Shown here: positions 1 to 7,916 of the stretch, in pieces
Layout of the letters: the number at the start of each line of letters is the position of its first letter
Numbering within the stretch: position 1 is the first letter of the stretch
DNA from: Intestinibacter bartlettii
Lineage (GTDB): Bacteria; Bacillota; Clostridia; Peptostreptococcales; Peptostreptococcaceae
Direction: 5' to 3'
NCBI GenBank assembly: GCA_025148965.1
Contig: CP102273.1
Location: 2,604,001-2,668,000, forward strand
Length of the DNA stretch: 64,000 nucleotides
The notes under the pieces: generated by a model
Databases searched by the model: none
The model's input: the letters and a program-made list of their open reading frames with translations, nothing else
Told to the model about the DNA's origin: nothing
Translations under genes and position numbers: made by a program

Positions 1-107
1 AATAGTGTGCTATTAGGTGGGATTTGATTGCAAATAATTGTACTTAAAGCTTTCCATAACGCAAGCCCCCTTAAAGCACCGTATCAATGTTGGCATGGTT
101 TTTCAAA

Positions 108-1112
108 TTACTCTGAAAAATTATGAACTGTTCCTTTTGGAAATATAATTGTCAGTCTTGTATATTCTTTTTCCGTAGAAGCAATATCCAATTTCAATCC
201 CAACCTATCGCATAATTTTTTAGATAGATACAGTCCCATACCTGTTGCATTTGCCTTGTTTCTGTTAGAACCAGTAAAGCCTTTTTCAAATACACGGGAT
301 AAATCAGACGTTTTTATTCCACAGCCATTATCTTCAATTACAAGCAGTATATTTGTTCCGTTGTCTTGACTGTATATCGTCAGTTTGTTTTCCTGCTTGT
401 CAAAATACTTAATCGCATTTTGCACGATTTGAGATAGAATGAATGTCAGCCATTTTTCATCAGTATATACAACATTCTCTATGTCATGGATATTGATAAT
501 TACTTTCCTTTCCATAAGTGAATGACGAAATTTCAGAATGACATTATGTATCACTTCGTCTAACTGCAACTGTTTTACAAAATAGTCCTTTTCCGTATTT
601 TCACTCCTTGCATAGTAGAGCATTTGTTCCACCAACTGAAATATCTTGTCTGTTTCTTTTTTTAACGTGTAATTTTTCGTATTATCGAACGTCAAAGACA
701 ATGCTCCTATCGGTATTTTAATTTCATGGGCGAAACTTTCCACATATTCTTGATAATCCTGCTTTTCCTCTGTGATTTTACCGATTTCATCATTCATAGA
801 TTTGCAGGCTTTTTTTAGTGCGTAGTAATAGGCTTCATTTTGAAATTCTTTTGGCTTTGGTAAAACATCTGCAATATAGTAGGTTTCTTCCAGTCCGTCT
901 ACTAAATCAATAATATGTTGCGAAGCCTTACGTTTCTTCCGATACAAACACCATTGAAAAAGCCCTTGTATGCTGATGAACAGAATTACCAGCAATACAA
1001 CAAATAGCGTATCTACACCGTAGAAAATCAAGAGAAATGCTACTAAGGCAAGAAAGAAAAGCTGAAACAATATCTCTGTTATTTTTTCTTCTAAGAATGT
1101 AAAAAAGCTCAC
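108..1112 (-). CDS. Sensor histidine kinase, BceS type
   Basis: This is a membrane sensor kinase of the short BceS class that partners with peptide-sensing ABC transporters. Two closely spaced N-terminal hydrophobic helices with almost no extracellular loop are followed by a dimerisation helix with the H-box (FAHEIKIP, His being the phosphoacceptor) and a HATPase_c domain with an N-box-like NAIKYF, DNGCGI and a GMGLYLSK G2 box. Short-loop kinases of this class do not bind the drug themselves; the ABC transporter passes on the signal. The reading frame opens with a TTG at 1121, but the GTG at 1112 sits better behind AGGAAAGGG. Either start overlaps the end of the response-regulator gene (stop at 1109), indicating translational coupling. 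It is the last gene of the transporter operon visible here. Confidence 0.88.
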   Translation of the reverse strand: MSFFTFLEEKITEILFQLFFLALVAFLLIFYGVDTLFVVLLVILFISIQGLFQWCLYRKKRKASQHIIDLVDGLEETYYIADVLPKPKEFQNEAYYYALKKACKSMNDEIGKITEEKQDYQEYVESFAHEIKIPIGALSLTFDNTKNYTLKKETDKIFQLVEQMLYYARSENTEKDYFVKQLQLDEVIHNVILKFRHSLMERKVIINIHDIENVVYTDEKWLTFILSQIVQNAIKYFDKQENKLTIYSQDNGTNILLVIEDNGCGIKTSDLSRVFEKGFTGSNRNKANATGMGLYLSKKLCDRLGLKLDIASTEKEYTRLTIIFPKGTVHNFSE

Positions 1113-1768
1113 AGTTTCCAACCCTTTCCTCGTATATTTTCCAATAAATGAACAATACCGATTTCTTTCATTTTCTTTTTTAGACGGGTCATATTAACCA
1201 GTAATACATTTTCGTCTAAATAATATTTGTCGTTCCACAGCTTTTCCAATAGTTCTTCCTTACTGATAACTTTATCTTCGTTCATAAAGAAGTAGTATAA
1301 AATACGAAATTCATTTCTTGTCAATTCAATGCTTTTCTCTTGATACTTCAAAATAGATAAATGTAAATCAAGGGTACAATCTTTTTTAACAAGCTCACGG
1401 AAATTATTCGGGTTTGATAACTGCAATGCACGCTTGATCTTCTCAAGAAGAATAAGCGTGTCATACGGCTTTGTGATGAAGTCAATCCCACCCACTTGAA
1501 TACTTTTCAATTCGTCAGCATTTGTATCTCTGCTTGTTACAAAGATAATCGGTACTGGCATGACTTGTTTTATTTTCCTGCATACTTCATAGCCATTCTC
1601 ATACGGCAGGTTAATATCAAGCAGAACCAGTTCTATGGAATATTGCTTTAATTCATCTGTCAGGTTTCCAAAGTCAATCAATAAAACTGTTTCATATCCT
1701 TGTGTGTTCAATAATTTAGAAAGCTCCAAACGAGTGATTTCATCATCTTCGATAATTGCTATTCTCAT
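1109..1768 (-). CDS. OmpR-family response regulator, BceR type
   Basis: The protein has about 219 residues, with an N-terminal receiver domain and a C-terminal winged-helix DNA-binding domain. The receiver has the acidic pocket IIEDDE, the phosphorylated Asp in VLLDINLP, and the conserved Lys in FITKPYD. The C-terminal half carries LTRNEFRIL and the recognition-helix region ending in VRGKGWKL-like residues, as in OmpR/PhoB proteins. The ATG at 1768 is chosen because AGGGGGTG lies directly upstream; an upstream in-frame Met at 1792 lacks this. It lies between the transporter genes and its cognate kinase and probably activates the transporter promoter upstream of 4554, which is the usual arrangement of Bce modules. 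Target genes cannot be read from the sequence. Confidence 0.9.
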   Translation of the reverse strand: MRIAIIEDDEITRLELSKLLNTQGYETVLLIDFGNLTDELKQYSIELVLLDINLPYENGYEVCRKIKQVMPVPIIFVTSRDTNADELKSIQVGGIDFITKPYDTLILLEKIKRALQLSNPNNFRELVKKDCTLDLHLSILKYQEKSIELTRNEFRILYYFFMNEDKVISKEELLEKLWNDKYYLDENVLLVNMTRLKKKMKEIGIVHLLENIRGKGWKL

Positions 1769-1826
1769 TTCAACACCCCCTTGATTTACCATTATAATAA
1801 TTTCACAGCAGGAGAGCTAGAAAAAT

Positions 1827-3794
1827 CTAACTCTCCTCATTGATATTTCGTTTGAAACCGATATACGTTGCTATCCAGTAAATACTATAAATTAGGAAGA
1901 AGATAATTAAATTCAAGCCAAAGTACATTAGATAAAGGTGTTTATCTCCCAAAATTTGTTGATACACATTATTCAATGACGACATCATCACAAAAGAACA
2001 TAATATTGCTGATATTGCAGGGACACAAAATAATATCAATAATTGTTTTCTGATTGTCTTAAATAGCGACTTATCATTTATTCCTAATCTTCGCAAGGTC
2101 AAGTAGCGATATTTGTATTTAGTAGAGTCGCTCAATGATTGAACTGCCAAAATTGTTCCTACTGCGGAAATCAAAATAAATGCAATGTACATAAACAGAC
2201 TGGCTACTATTGCAACCATTGCTTTTTGTTGTTCTATTTCTGCACCTCTTACGTTTACTCTATACGACTCATCATTTATTTCTCCATTTTCATCAACCTT
2301 TACTAATTGATGTTGCATATCTTCTTTTATCTTATTTTCTAATTCTGCGTCTGTATCTTCTTTTGTATCTATAATCAAATGATTTTCTGATACTTCAAGT
2401 CCTTGAACATATTTATCTGGAAGTACAACAACAAATCTGCCAGTATTAGTTATAGAGTTCCAATAAGACTTAGTGTCATATCCTTTTAATTTCAAATTTT
2501 TATTTGCTACTGTTATGGTTTCAATATCTTTGTTATCTTCAACCTTATATGCAAACTTGCTATTTGTAACTATATAGTATTCGTTATCATTTAAAGAAAG
2601 CAACGGCATCTTTCTTAATTCCAGTAACCTATTATAATCACTTAACTTCAAGACTGGGTCAAAATCATAATATTCTGATTGGAAGAAATTTTGTACCTGA
2701 TGATTCGGCTCTTTATAAATGTTGTACTCAATGGTATTAACAATCGTATATTCTTCTTCAATTACTCGAATATATTCATCAAATACCTGCTTATCATCAA
2801 AGAGTTGTACATCATATGGTGCATTTAAATTCACGCTGATATCATACGAAGCTTTGTTGATACTAGAATAATTCAGAGCCAGCAGTGAAGTTAAAATCAA
2901 CATAGACAATGTACCAAATGTGAAGCTCATTGTTCTTGCTTTAGAAGCAAATGTTCTTGCTACAAACAGATTATCATTTTGATATTTCATTTTTTTATTC
3001 TTTAACAAAACAGTCAAGAACATATCTGCACAAGTTGTAGATATACCATAAATGCTGATAATCAACATGATTACGCTTACCATCAAATAAGTAAGTGTTT
3101 CTTGCTTATTAAAATTATCCATAGTACAACGTGAATTCCAGAGAAAAAGAGAAATCGCACCAAGAATAATACTTAAAACAAAAATGACATTTCTTTTTTT
3201 ACTGTCACGGAACATTTTCTTTTCATTTTGTTTGTCAAAATAAAGAAAATCACGTATCGTCATTTTACTTATTCTTCTTAATAGATTAAGCAAAACCAAA
3301 ACATAAATAGTTAAAAAATAAATTATCAATAGTCCAATAGAAACGAAATTCAAAGAAATAAAGAGAGTTTTTGGAATACCCAGTAAGTTTACAATTACTA
3401 ACGACACAAACTGGCTGAATAAAAAGCCAATAGGAATAGCTAATACAAATGCTAAAATTCCCAACAGTATATTTTCAATTACAACTAAGTGGGCAATTTC
3501 TTTTTTCTTAATGCCAAGAAGCATATATGTTCCTAATTCTTTACTTCTTTTTTCAAACATAAATTTCGTTGTATAGTTGATCAAAAAGCATATCACAAAA
3601 ATAATAAGAATATTTACAGCGAACAATGAATTCTTAAATGCATCCATACTGGAACATAACTTTACAATTTCATCAGAATTTGCCACCAAATTAAAAGCAA
3701 ATATAAGAGAAAAGGATGCAGTAACGGTTATCAGATAAATCAAATAATCTTTAATATTTCTTTTTGTATTTCTATACGCTAACTTACCTAACAT
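1827..3794 (-). CDS. BceB-like ABC transporter permease (FtsX fold)
   Basis: The protein has about 655 residues and about ten hydrophobic segments, with a large hydrophilic, probably extracellular, domain of about 200 residues between the seventh and eighth (roughly residues 315-530). This is the hallmark of the BceB/VraG/YvcS permeases that detect and counteract bacitracin, lantibiotics and other cell-envelope peptides. The FtsX-type segment near the C terminus includes the TLRRLGI coupling helix. The ATG at 3794 follows CGGAGGTG with good spacing, better than the upstream GTG at 3806, and gives an 11-base overlap with the ATPase gene. Transferable Bce modules in Tn916-like elements are known to confer peptide resistance. 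The substrate here is inference only. Confidence 0.88.
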   Translation of the reverse strand: MLGKLAYRNTKRNIKDYLIYLITVTASFSLIFAFNLVANSDEIVKLCSSMDAFKNSLFAVNILIIFVICFLINYTTKFMFEKRSKELGTYMLLGIKKKEIAHLVVIENILLGILAFVLAIPIGFLFSQFVSLVIVNLLGIPKTLFISLNFVSIGLLIIYFLTIYVLVLLNLLRRISKMTIRDFLYFDKQNEKKMFRDSKKRNVIFVLSIILGAISLFLWNSRCTMDNFNKQETLTYLMVSVIMLIISIYGISTTCADMFLTVLLKNKKMKYQNDNLFVARTFASKARTMSFTFGTLSMLILTSLLALNYSSINKASYDISVNLNAPYDVQLFDDKQVFDEYIRVIEEEYTIVNTIEYNIYKEPNHQVQNFFQSEYYDFDPVLKLSDYNRLLELRKMPLLSLNDNEYYIVTNSKFAYKVEDNKDIETITVANKNLKLKGYDTKSYWNSITNTGRFVVVLPDKYVQGLEVSENHLIIDTKEDTDAELENKIKEDMQHQLVKVDENGEINDESYRVNVRGAEIEQQKAMVAIVASLFMYIAFILISAVGTILAVQSLSDSTKYKYRYLTLRRLGINDKSLFKTIRKQLLILFCVPAISAILCSFVMMSSLNNVYQQILGDKHLYLMYFGLNLIIFFLIYSIYWIATYIGFKRNINEES

Positions 3795-4554
3795 TTCCCA
3801 CTTCACCTCCGAGCAAGGTTAATATATCCAGTATTTCATTGAAGAAATCTTTTCTGCTTTTTTCCCCTCTGAAAATTTCATTGAATATTTTACCGTCTTT
3901 CAAGAACAAAATACGTTCACAGAAAGACGCACTAAACGGGTCATGTGTTACCATTAAAATAGTAGCCTGCATTTTCTTGTTGATTTCAGACATTGTTTCC
4001 AGTAATAATCTGGAAGCTTTTGAGTCCAAAGCTCCCGTCGGTTCATCAGCTAAAATCAGTTTCGGTTCATTGATTAAGGCTCTAGCACAAGCACAACGCT
4101 GTTTTTGTCCGCCAGAAACTTCATAAGGAAATTTCGATAAAATATCACGAATACCCAATTTATCGGCGATAGCATGAACTCTTTTCTCAATATCAGTAGG
4201 GTTCTGTTTGTTGATAACCAATGATAAAGAAATGTTTTCTCCAATCGTTAAAGTATCTAAAAGGTTGAAATCTTGAAAAATGAACCCTAAATTTTCACGT
4301 CTGAAATCAGCAAAATCTTTATCCTTGATTTTGGTAATATCTTGATTATTGACTGTAATGTGTCCGCTGGTTACAGTATCAATCGTAGAGATACAGTTTA
4401 ATAGGGTAGTCTTTCCAGAACCACTAGCTCCCATGATTGCGACAAATTCGCCCTTATCTACATACATAGAAATACCGTCTACTGCCTTTGTGATATTTCC
4501 AGAGTTACCCCCGTAGTATTTTTTTACTTGCTCTAAATTTAAAATGTGTTCCAT
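3784..4554 (-). CDS. BceA-like ABC transporter ATP-binding protein
   Basis: The protein has 256 residues and is a complete ABC ATPase. It shows Walker A (GASGSGKTT), Q-loop (FIFQDFNLLD), ABC signature (VSGGQKQR), Walker B (LILADEPTGALD) and the switch His (MVTHDP). It belongs to the MacB/LolD/BceA group that pairs with FtsX-type permeases, and the next gene is exactly such a permease. The ATG at 4554 follows GGAGCG at ordinary spacing; the upstream in-frame start at 4581 is less well supported. It is the first gene of the transporter and two-component operon, and a TATAAT-like -10 lies about 55 bases upstream (4608-4613). Confidence 0.92.
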   Translation of the reverse strand: MEHILNLEQVKKYYGGNSGNITKAVDGISMYVDKGEFVAIMGASGSGKTTLLNCISTIDTVTSGHITVNNQDITKIKDKDFADFRRENLGFIFQDFNLLDTLTIGENISLSLVINKQNPTDIEKRVHAIADKLGIRDILSKFPYEVSGGQKQRCACARALINEPKLILADEPTGALDSKASRLLLETMSEINKKMQATILMVTHDPFSASFCERILFLKDGKIFNEIFRGEKSRKDFFNEILDILTLLGGEVGNVR

Positions 4555-4607
4555 TAAAAATCGCTCCTTTCTTCCTGCCACATTTATTTGTTTTGGAATA
4601 CAATTAA

Positions 4608-4660
4608 ATTATAGCAAGGGCAGTATTCAATTACACTTACAGTTTTGAAAGTAAACAGAG
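4608..4660 (-). promoter_or_regulatory. Probable promoter and regulator site of the Bce-like operon
   Basis: Read on the minus strand, a perfect TATAAT (4608-4613) lies upstream of the ATPase gene. No good -35 box is present at 17 bases, which fits a promoter needing an activator. Just upstream is a run with the half-sites TTTCAAAACTG and GTAAGTGTAA (about 4623-4655), a plausible place for the response regulator to bind. This is inference from position and architecture. Confidence 0.45.
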
Positions 4661-4664
4661 AGTA

Positions 4665-4716
4665 AAAGAGCCGTGATAATGCAGATCACAATTTTGTGAA
4701 GCATTTCCACGACCCT
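4665..4716 (-). terminator. Terminator of the small regulatory operon
   Basis: On the minus strand GGTCGTGGAAATGC...GCATTATCACGGCT folds into a long imperfect hairpin. The inner stem is TCACA/TGTGA and the outer stem CGTG/CACG, followed by CTCTTTTACTC. It separates the 78-residue gene from the transporter operon downstream. Confidence 0.6.
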
Positions 4717-4720
4717 TTTA

Positions 4721-4957
4721 TTATAATTTTGCCTTTGTCTTTTTCGTAATGATATAAATATATTCTTCTGGTGTAGGGCGTTTATTCCCAAAATACTTTT
4801 TGAAATTTGCCTGCACCTCTGGGTCGGTGCTATTCATAGCTTCATCAATCGTAGCTTCAATATCCGCCCGAACATCAGCCAATGATACACCGCCAGCTTT
4901 TGCACCAGCTTTCAATGCCTTTTTTATATCTCTTTTGTTCAGTCCTATCATATTCAT
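4721..4957 (-). CDS. Small Spo0A C-terminal-domain-like protein
   Basis: This 78-residue protein's second half ([13 protein letters not shown], then [14 protein letters not shown]) resembles the end of the Spo0A DNA-binding domain, where an A-I-E-x-A-W helix is followed by P-T-N-S-E-F-I. No receiver domain is present and the DNA-recognition helix region is short. It may be a degenerate or regulatory fragment that is common in mobile elements of gut Firmicutes. An alternative start at the second ATG (4951) gives better spacing to GAGGT. It is the last gene of a small operon with an HTH regulator. The similarity is judged by eye, so the function is open. Confidence 0.55.
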   Translation of the reverse strand: MNMIGLNKRDIKKALKAGAKAGGVSLADVRADIEATIDEAMNSTDPEVQANFKKYFGNKRPTPEEYIYIITKKTKAKL

Positions 4958-4966
4958 ACCTCAATT

Positions 4967-5296
4967 CTACTTTTTAAAGCTAATAAGTTTTCCATTGTAT
5001 TTTACAATGATGAATATGATATAAAACACTCCTACAACAATCAAAATAAGACCTATGTAATAGCCTAATTCAGAATGAGAGATTAAATTGATAATCGGCA
5101 TAACAAGAATACCAATACTAACCAGTAAAGTGCCTATTCCTATTTTTTTTGTAAACACCTTTTTATCTTTAGGGTCAAGTTGTGTATAATGATAACCATG
5201 TAATAAAGTAATATTCTCTTTTATACCTATTTGATAAGATGTAAAAAGTAAAAACAATCCTATAACTATTTCAACAATCAATTCCTCTAATTCCAT
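4967..5296 (-). CDS. DUF3784-like small membrane protein
   Basis: The protein has 109 residues and three hydrophobic helices (about residues 8-22, 50-70 and 75-97), a short loop with HGYHYTQLDPKDKK between helices 1 and 2, and a basic C terminus. Length and layout fit the DUF3784 family of small integral membrane proteins found beside XRE regulators in Firmicutes. A good GGAGAG site precedes the start. No catalytic motif is visible. It lies 14 bases downstream of the HTH gene and is co-transcribed with it. Confidence 0.6.
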   Translation of the reverse strand: MELEELIVEIVIGLFLLFTSYQIGIKENITLLHGYHYTQLDPKDKKVFTKKIGIGTLLVSIGILVMPIINLISHSELGYYIGLILIVVGVFYIIFIIVKYNGKLISFKK

Positions 5297-5310
5297 AATC
5301 GTTCTCTCCT

Positions 5311-5520
5311 TTAATCAAAATAAAATAATTCTTCAAATTTTTTATCTAAAGCTATACAAAGCACTAATGCCAATTTTGCTGTTGGATTAAATTGTCCAGT
5401 TTCAATAGAACTAACTGTATTCCGAGAAACCCCGACTAGTTCAGCTAATTCTGTTTGTGATAATTTTTTTTCTTTTCGTACAGTTTTTAATCTGTTTCGC
5501 AAAATTAAATGTTCGTCCAT
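5311..5520 (-). CDS. XRE-family transcriptional regulator
   Basis: The protein has 69 residues and consists almost entirely of one Cro/CI helix-turn-helix (LSQTELAELVGVSRNTVSSIETGQFNPTA split around the turn). Compact single-domain proteins of this kind repress their own promoter. It begins 1 base after the stop of the DUF6442 gene, so translation is coupled. The likely operator is the palindrome at 5863-5874 downstream of the -10 box. The operon may tune element genes or respond to stress; the target set is not visible. Confidence 0.85.
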   Translation of the reverse strand: MDEHLILRNRLKTVRKEKKLSQTELAELVGVSRNTVSSIETGQFNPTAKLALVLCIALDKKFEELFYFD

Positions 5521-5521
5521 T

Positions 5522-5836
5522 CTATAAACCTACCATTAAAAATTTATAAAAGTAATACCCCATAAATAGAAAAAAGAATAAAGCAATAACAAATTTGGAT
5601 TTATTTTTTGAAATATGTGCTTCATAACCCATAGAGCCAAATGCCACAGACCCAATAATTGTCATTATGTCATAGTAAGGTTCTTTACAAACTGCTTTAA
5701 TGAAAAGAATTAAAATGCAGATAAATAAAACAAACATTAAGCCAAAAGATTTCCCTTGAAGTTTAATATGTTTTTCGTATTCATCAAGATATAGATTCTC
5801 TTTTTTGTTTTGTGATAGTATTTTTTCTTTATCCAT
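5522..5836 (-). CDS. DUF6442-like membrane protein
   Basis: This 104-residue protein has a hydrophilic N terminus of about 30 residues and three hydrophobic segments (FGLMFVLFICILILFIK, IIGSVAFGSMGYEA and FVIALFFFLFMGYYFYKF). The order of this gene directly before a tiny XRE regulator is the usual setting of DUF6442 proteins. GGGAGCG precedes the ATG. Function is unknown. It is the first gene of the operon driven by the promoter at 5883-5910. Confidence 0.6.
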   Translation of the reverse strand: MDKEKILSQNKKENLYLDEYEKHIKLQGKSFGLMFVLFICILILFIKAVCKEPYYDIMTIIGSVAFGSMGYEAHISKNKSKFVIALFFFLFMGYYFYKFLMVGL

Positions 5837-5862
5837 TATATAACGCTCCCTTCAAATAATAC

Positions 5863-5910
5863 CAAGTACACTTGTCATTTATATTATAGCATTCGGTCAT
5901 TACAAGTCAA
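5863..5910 (-). promoter_or_regulatory. Promoter and probable operator of the HTH operon
   Basis: On the minus strand TTGACT (5905-5910) and TATAAT (5883-5888) are separated by 16 bases, a strong sigma-A promoter. Just downstream, CAAGT-AC-ACTTG (5863-5874) is a perfect palindrome with a 2-base centre. Its position over the transcription start fits an autorepressor operator for the XRE protein encoded in the operon. Confidence 0.75.
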
Positions 5911-5943
5911 TATTTTTGCACAGTTTTCTTGTCGTTTTGTAAA

Positions 5944-5973
5944 AGCGTGCAAATCTGATAGGAAATGCACGCT
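5944..5973 (-). terminator. Terminator at the end of the conjugation operon
   Basis: AGCGTGCA and TGCACGCT form a perfect 8-bp stem with a 14-base loop, followed on the minus strand by TTTTAC. It lies 8 bases after the stop of the TcpC gene and closes the long transfer operon. Confidence 0.75.
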
Positions 5974-5980
5974 ATATCAT

Positions 5981-6892
5981 TTATCCTACAATCTTCCAGT
6001 TACTATCCTTATGTAGCACAAGCTCATACTGCGATACCTTCGTCGCTTTTGTCTGATTATCAATGAATTTTACCGCAACCTTGACTTTCACATTGTCGCC
6101 GTCCTTTATAAAGATAGGGTTTACCAGTTCAGAATAAAGGTAGTCCCTGCCGATAGGTTCAATCACATTTCCCAATACATAGTAAGCAAGCTCTTTTTCC
6201 GTCGCTGTTGGGTACAGCTTAAAGAATGTTTCCAGAAAAGCGGTAGCGTCATTTACCGTATCAGCGTCCACGCTTGCGTCTGCTTCTGGTGTCTTAGGCT
6301 CATAGTCTGATTTTTCAACTGCTGGTGCAAGGGTAGGGTTTTGAACGATTACCATATCCCCGTCTGCGTCCACATAGACTTTTACAGTATAGGTTGCTTT
6401 CACATTGCTTGTCTGTTCTCCCTCTTTTATCTGCTGATCTACTTCGTAGGTAGCAGAAAAAGTGTCCGCTCCCGATTGCTCGATATGCCATACAATCACA
6501 TCTGTAACCGTGGAGCTGGTCGGTATATCGGTTCTAATGGTGTCTACATTTAAGTCCTGCAATTCCTTTGTCAGATAACCGCTGATTGCCTGCGTCCTTG
6601 CTTCGATAGCTTCTTTGCTGTTATCCCATGTGTAATAGGACTTCGCAAAGTTTTTCACGAAATTTTCTATCCCGTTGGTGTCCTGCAAGCAAAGTTCAAT
6701 GATTTCTTTTTCATGGGTGGTGTGCTGGTCGATAGCCGTAAAATTCTTATACACCCCAAAGCTCACGCTTGCGACAAGCACCACCCACAACGCAATCACG
6801 GTTTTCTTATGTGTGCCTACCTTGACAGTACGCACCTTTTTTTCTTTTGGTTCTTTGATAGTTTCTGTCTGTTTCTTATTCTTCTTAAACAT
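5981..6892 (-). CDS. Conjugal transfer protein TcpC-like (Tn916 Orf13)
   Basis: The protein has about 303 residues: a basic cytosolic N terminus (KKNKKQTETIKEPKEKK), one membrane helix (VIALWVVLVASVSFGVY, about residues 30-47), then two extracytoplasmic NTF2-like domains as in TcpC/VirB8-type proteins (about residues 85-195 and 210-303). VirB8-like proteins nucleate the mating channel at the membrane. The ATG at 6892 is preferred over a TTG at 6901 because AAAGGAC is well spaced to it. It is the last gene of the transfer operon, following the NlpC/P60 hydrolase gene by 16 bases. Confidence 0.88.
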   Translation of the reverse strand: MFKKNKKQTETIKEPKEKKVRTVKVGTHKKTVIALWVVLVASVSFGVYKNFTAIDQHTTHEKEIIELCLQDTNGIENFVKNFAKSYYTWDNSKEAIEARTQAISGYLTKELQDLNVDTIRTDIPTSSTVTDVIVWHIEQSGADTFSATYEVDQQIKEGEQTSNVKATYTVKVYVDADGDMVIVQNPTLAPAVEKSDYEPKTPEADASVDADTVNDATAFLETFFKLYPTATEKELAYYVLGNVIEPIGRDYLYSELVNPIFIKDGDNVKVKVAVKFIDNQTKATKVSQYELVLHKDSNWKIVG

Positions 6893-6908
6893 ATTTTTCA
6901 AGTCCTTT

Positions 6909-7916
6909 CTATTGTTTTACTCGTCCTGCACCGATTAAGTGCTGTTGCCAGTAACTACTACTTAGGTCTGCATATCCTATCGGGTCGCCTGCGTGGTACA
7001 TCTGTGTCGGCGAAACAAGAATACCGACGTGTGTTACATACGAACCAGCGTTATAGGTGGAATGGAAAAACACCAAATCGCCTGCTTTTGCCTGCGAGAG
7101 TGGCAGATGTTGGGTTGCGTCATACTGTGCTTGTGCTGTTCTCGGTAAGGAGATACCAGCTTTTCCATAGCACCATTGCGTCAATCCCGAACAATCAAAG
7201 GAAGTATTCGGGTTACTGCCACCATACACATACTTCCAGCCTTGATATTTCAACGCTTCATTCATTACCTTTTGTGCCAGTTCTCCCGATACCTGCGGAA
7301 CTGCTAAATACTGATTGACTACTTCCACATAGAACATATTTCCATAGCCATACCGCCAGCCCCCATTCTTAGCAACGGCTATCGGGTTGGTGTAGGTTAC
7401 TTTCTTTCCACCCGATTTCTCACGGGCGAAGCTCTCTGCAAGATTAAAAGTGTGTTTTTTTCCTTTTCCTGCCACATATCCCACATAGCCACCGCCATAG
7501 TTATAAGACTGTATCGCTACATTCAAGTCGTCGATACCTTGATTTTTGCAGGAAGAAAGCAGGGACGCAAAATACTTACACCCCTGCTTGATTGAGCTTT
7601 CCGTATCTAAGGAATTAGGCGGTAAACCAAGACTTTCCGAACTCTGCATAACATCTTCTGCCGTACCGCCACTTTCTACTTGAATGATAGCAAGTAACAC
7701 ATTGACATACTCGGAGATACCGTTTTCTCTGGCGTATTTTTCTACCATAGGCTGATGTTTCAAGACTTCTGCGGATAGGTTCATACCCGTAATGCCAGAA
7801 GAAAAATTGCTGTTCTCGTCGTCGCTGTCCGCACTAATGAGGACGCCAAAGAAAAGCACCAGAGAAAAGAGGATAGGAAACAGACTGCCAATGATAGCGA
7901 TATGTTTCAGTTTCAT
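6909..7916 (-). CDS. Bifunctional lysozyme-like / NlpC-P60 cell-wall hydrolase (Tn916 Orf14)
   Basis: The protein has 335 residues. An N-terminal membrane anchor (about residues 5-25) is followed by a lysozyme-like domain (about 50-180; VNVLLAIIQVESGG contains the catalytic Glu) and a C-terminal NlpC/P60 peptidase (about 215-335) with the catalytic Cys in FDCSGLTQWCYG and the His in YVTHVGILV. Such enzymes open peptidoglycan locally so the mating channel can pass. Its start overlaps the stop of the upstream channel gene by 4 bases (ATGA), a sign of translational coupling. The length matches the Tn916-family homologues, so it appears intact. Confidence 0.92.
   Translation of the reverse strand: MKLKHIAIIGSLFPILFSLVLFFGVLISADSDDENSNFSSGITGMNLSAEVLKHQPMVEKYARENGISEYVNVLLAIIQVESGGTAEDVMQSSESLGLPPNSLDTESSIKQGCKYFASLLSSCKNQGIDDLNVAIQSYNYGGGYVGYVAGKGKKHTFNLAESFAREKSGGKKVTYTNPIAVAKNGGWRYGYGNMFYVEVVNQYLAVPQVSGELAQKVMNEALKYQGWKYVYGGSNPNTSFDCSGLTQWCYGKAGISLPRTAQAQYDATQHLPLSQAKAGDLVFFHSTYNAGSYVTHVGILVSPTQMYHAGDPIGYADLSSSYWQQHLIGAGRVKQ

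Noticed and set aside
6713-7318. Long plus-strand open frame opposite the TcpC and NlpC/P60 genes
   Set aside because: It has no ribosome site, an unnatural composition, and two well-recognised genes cover it on the other strand.
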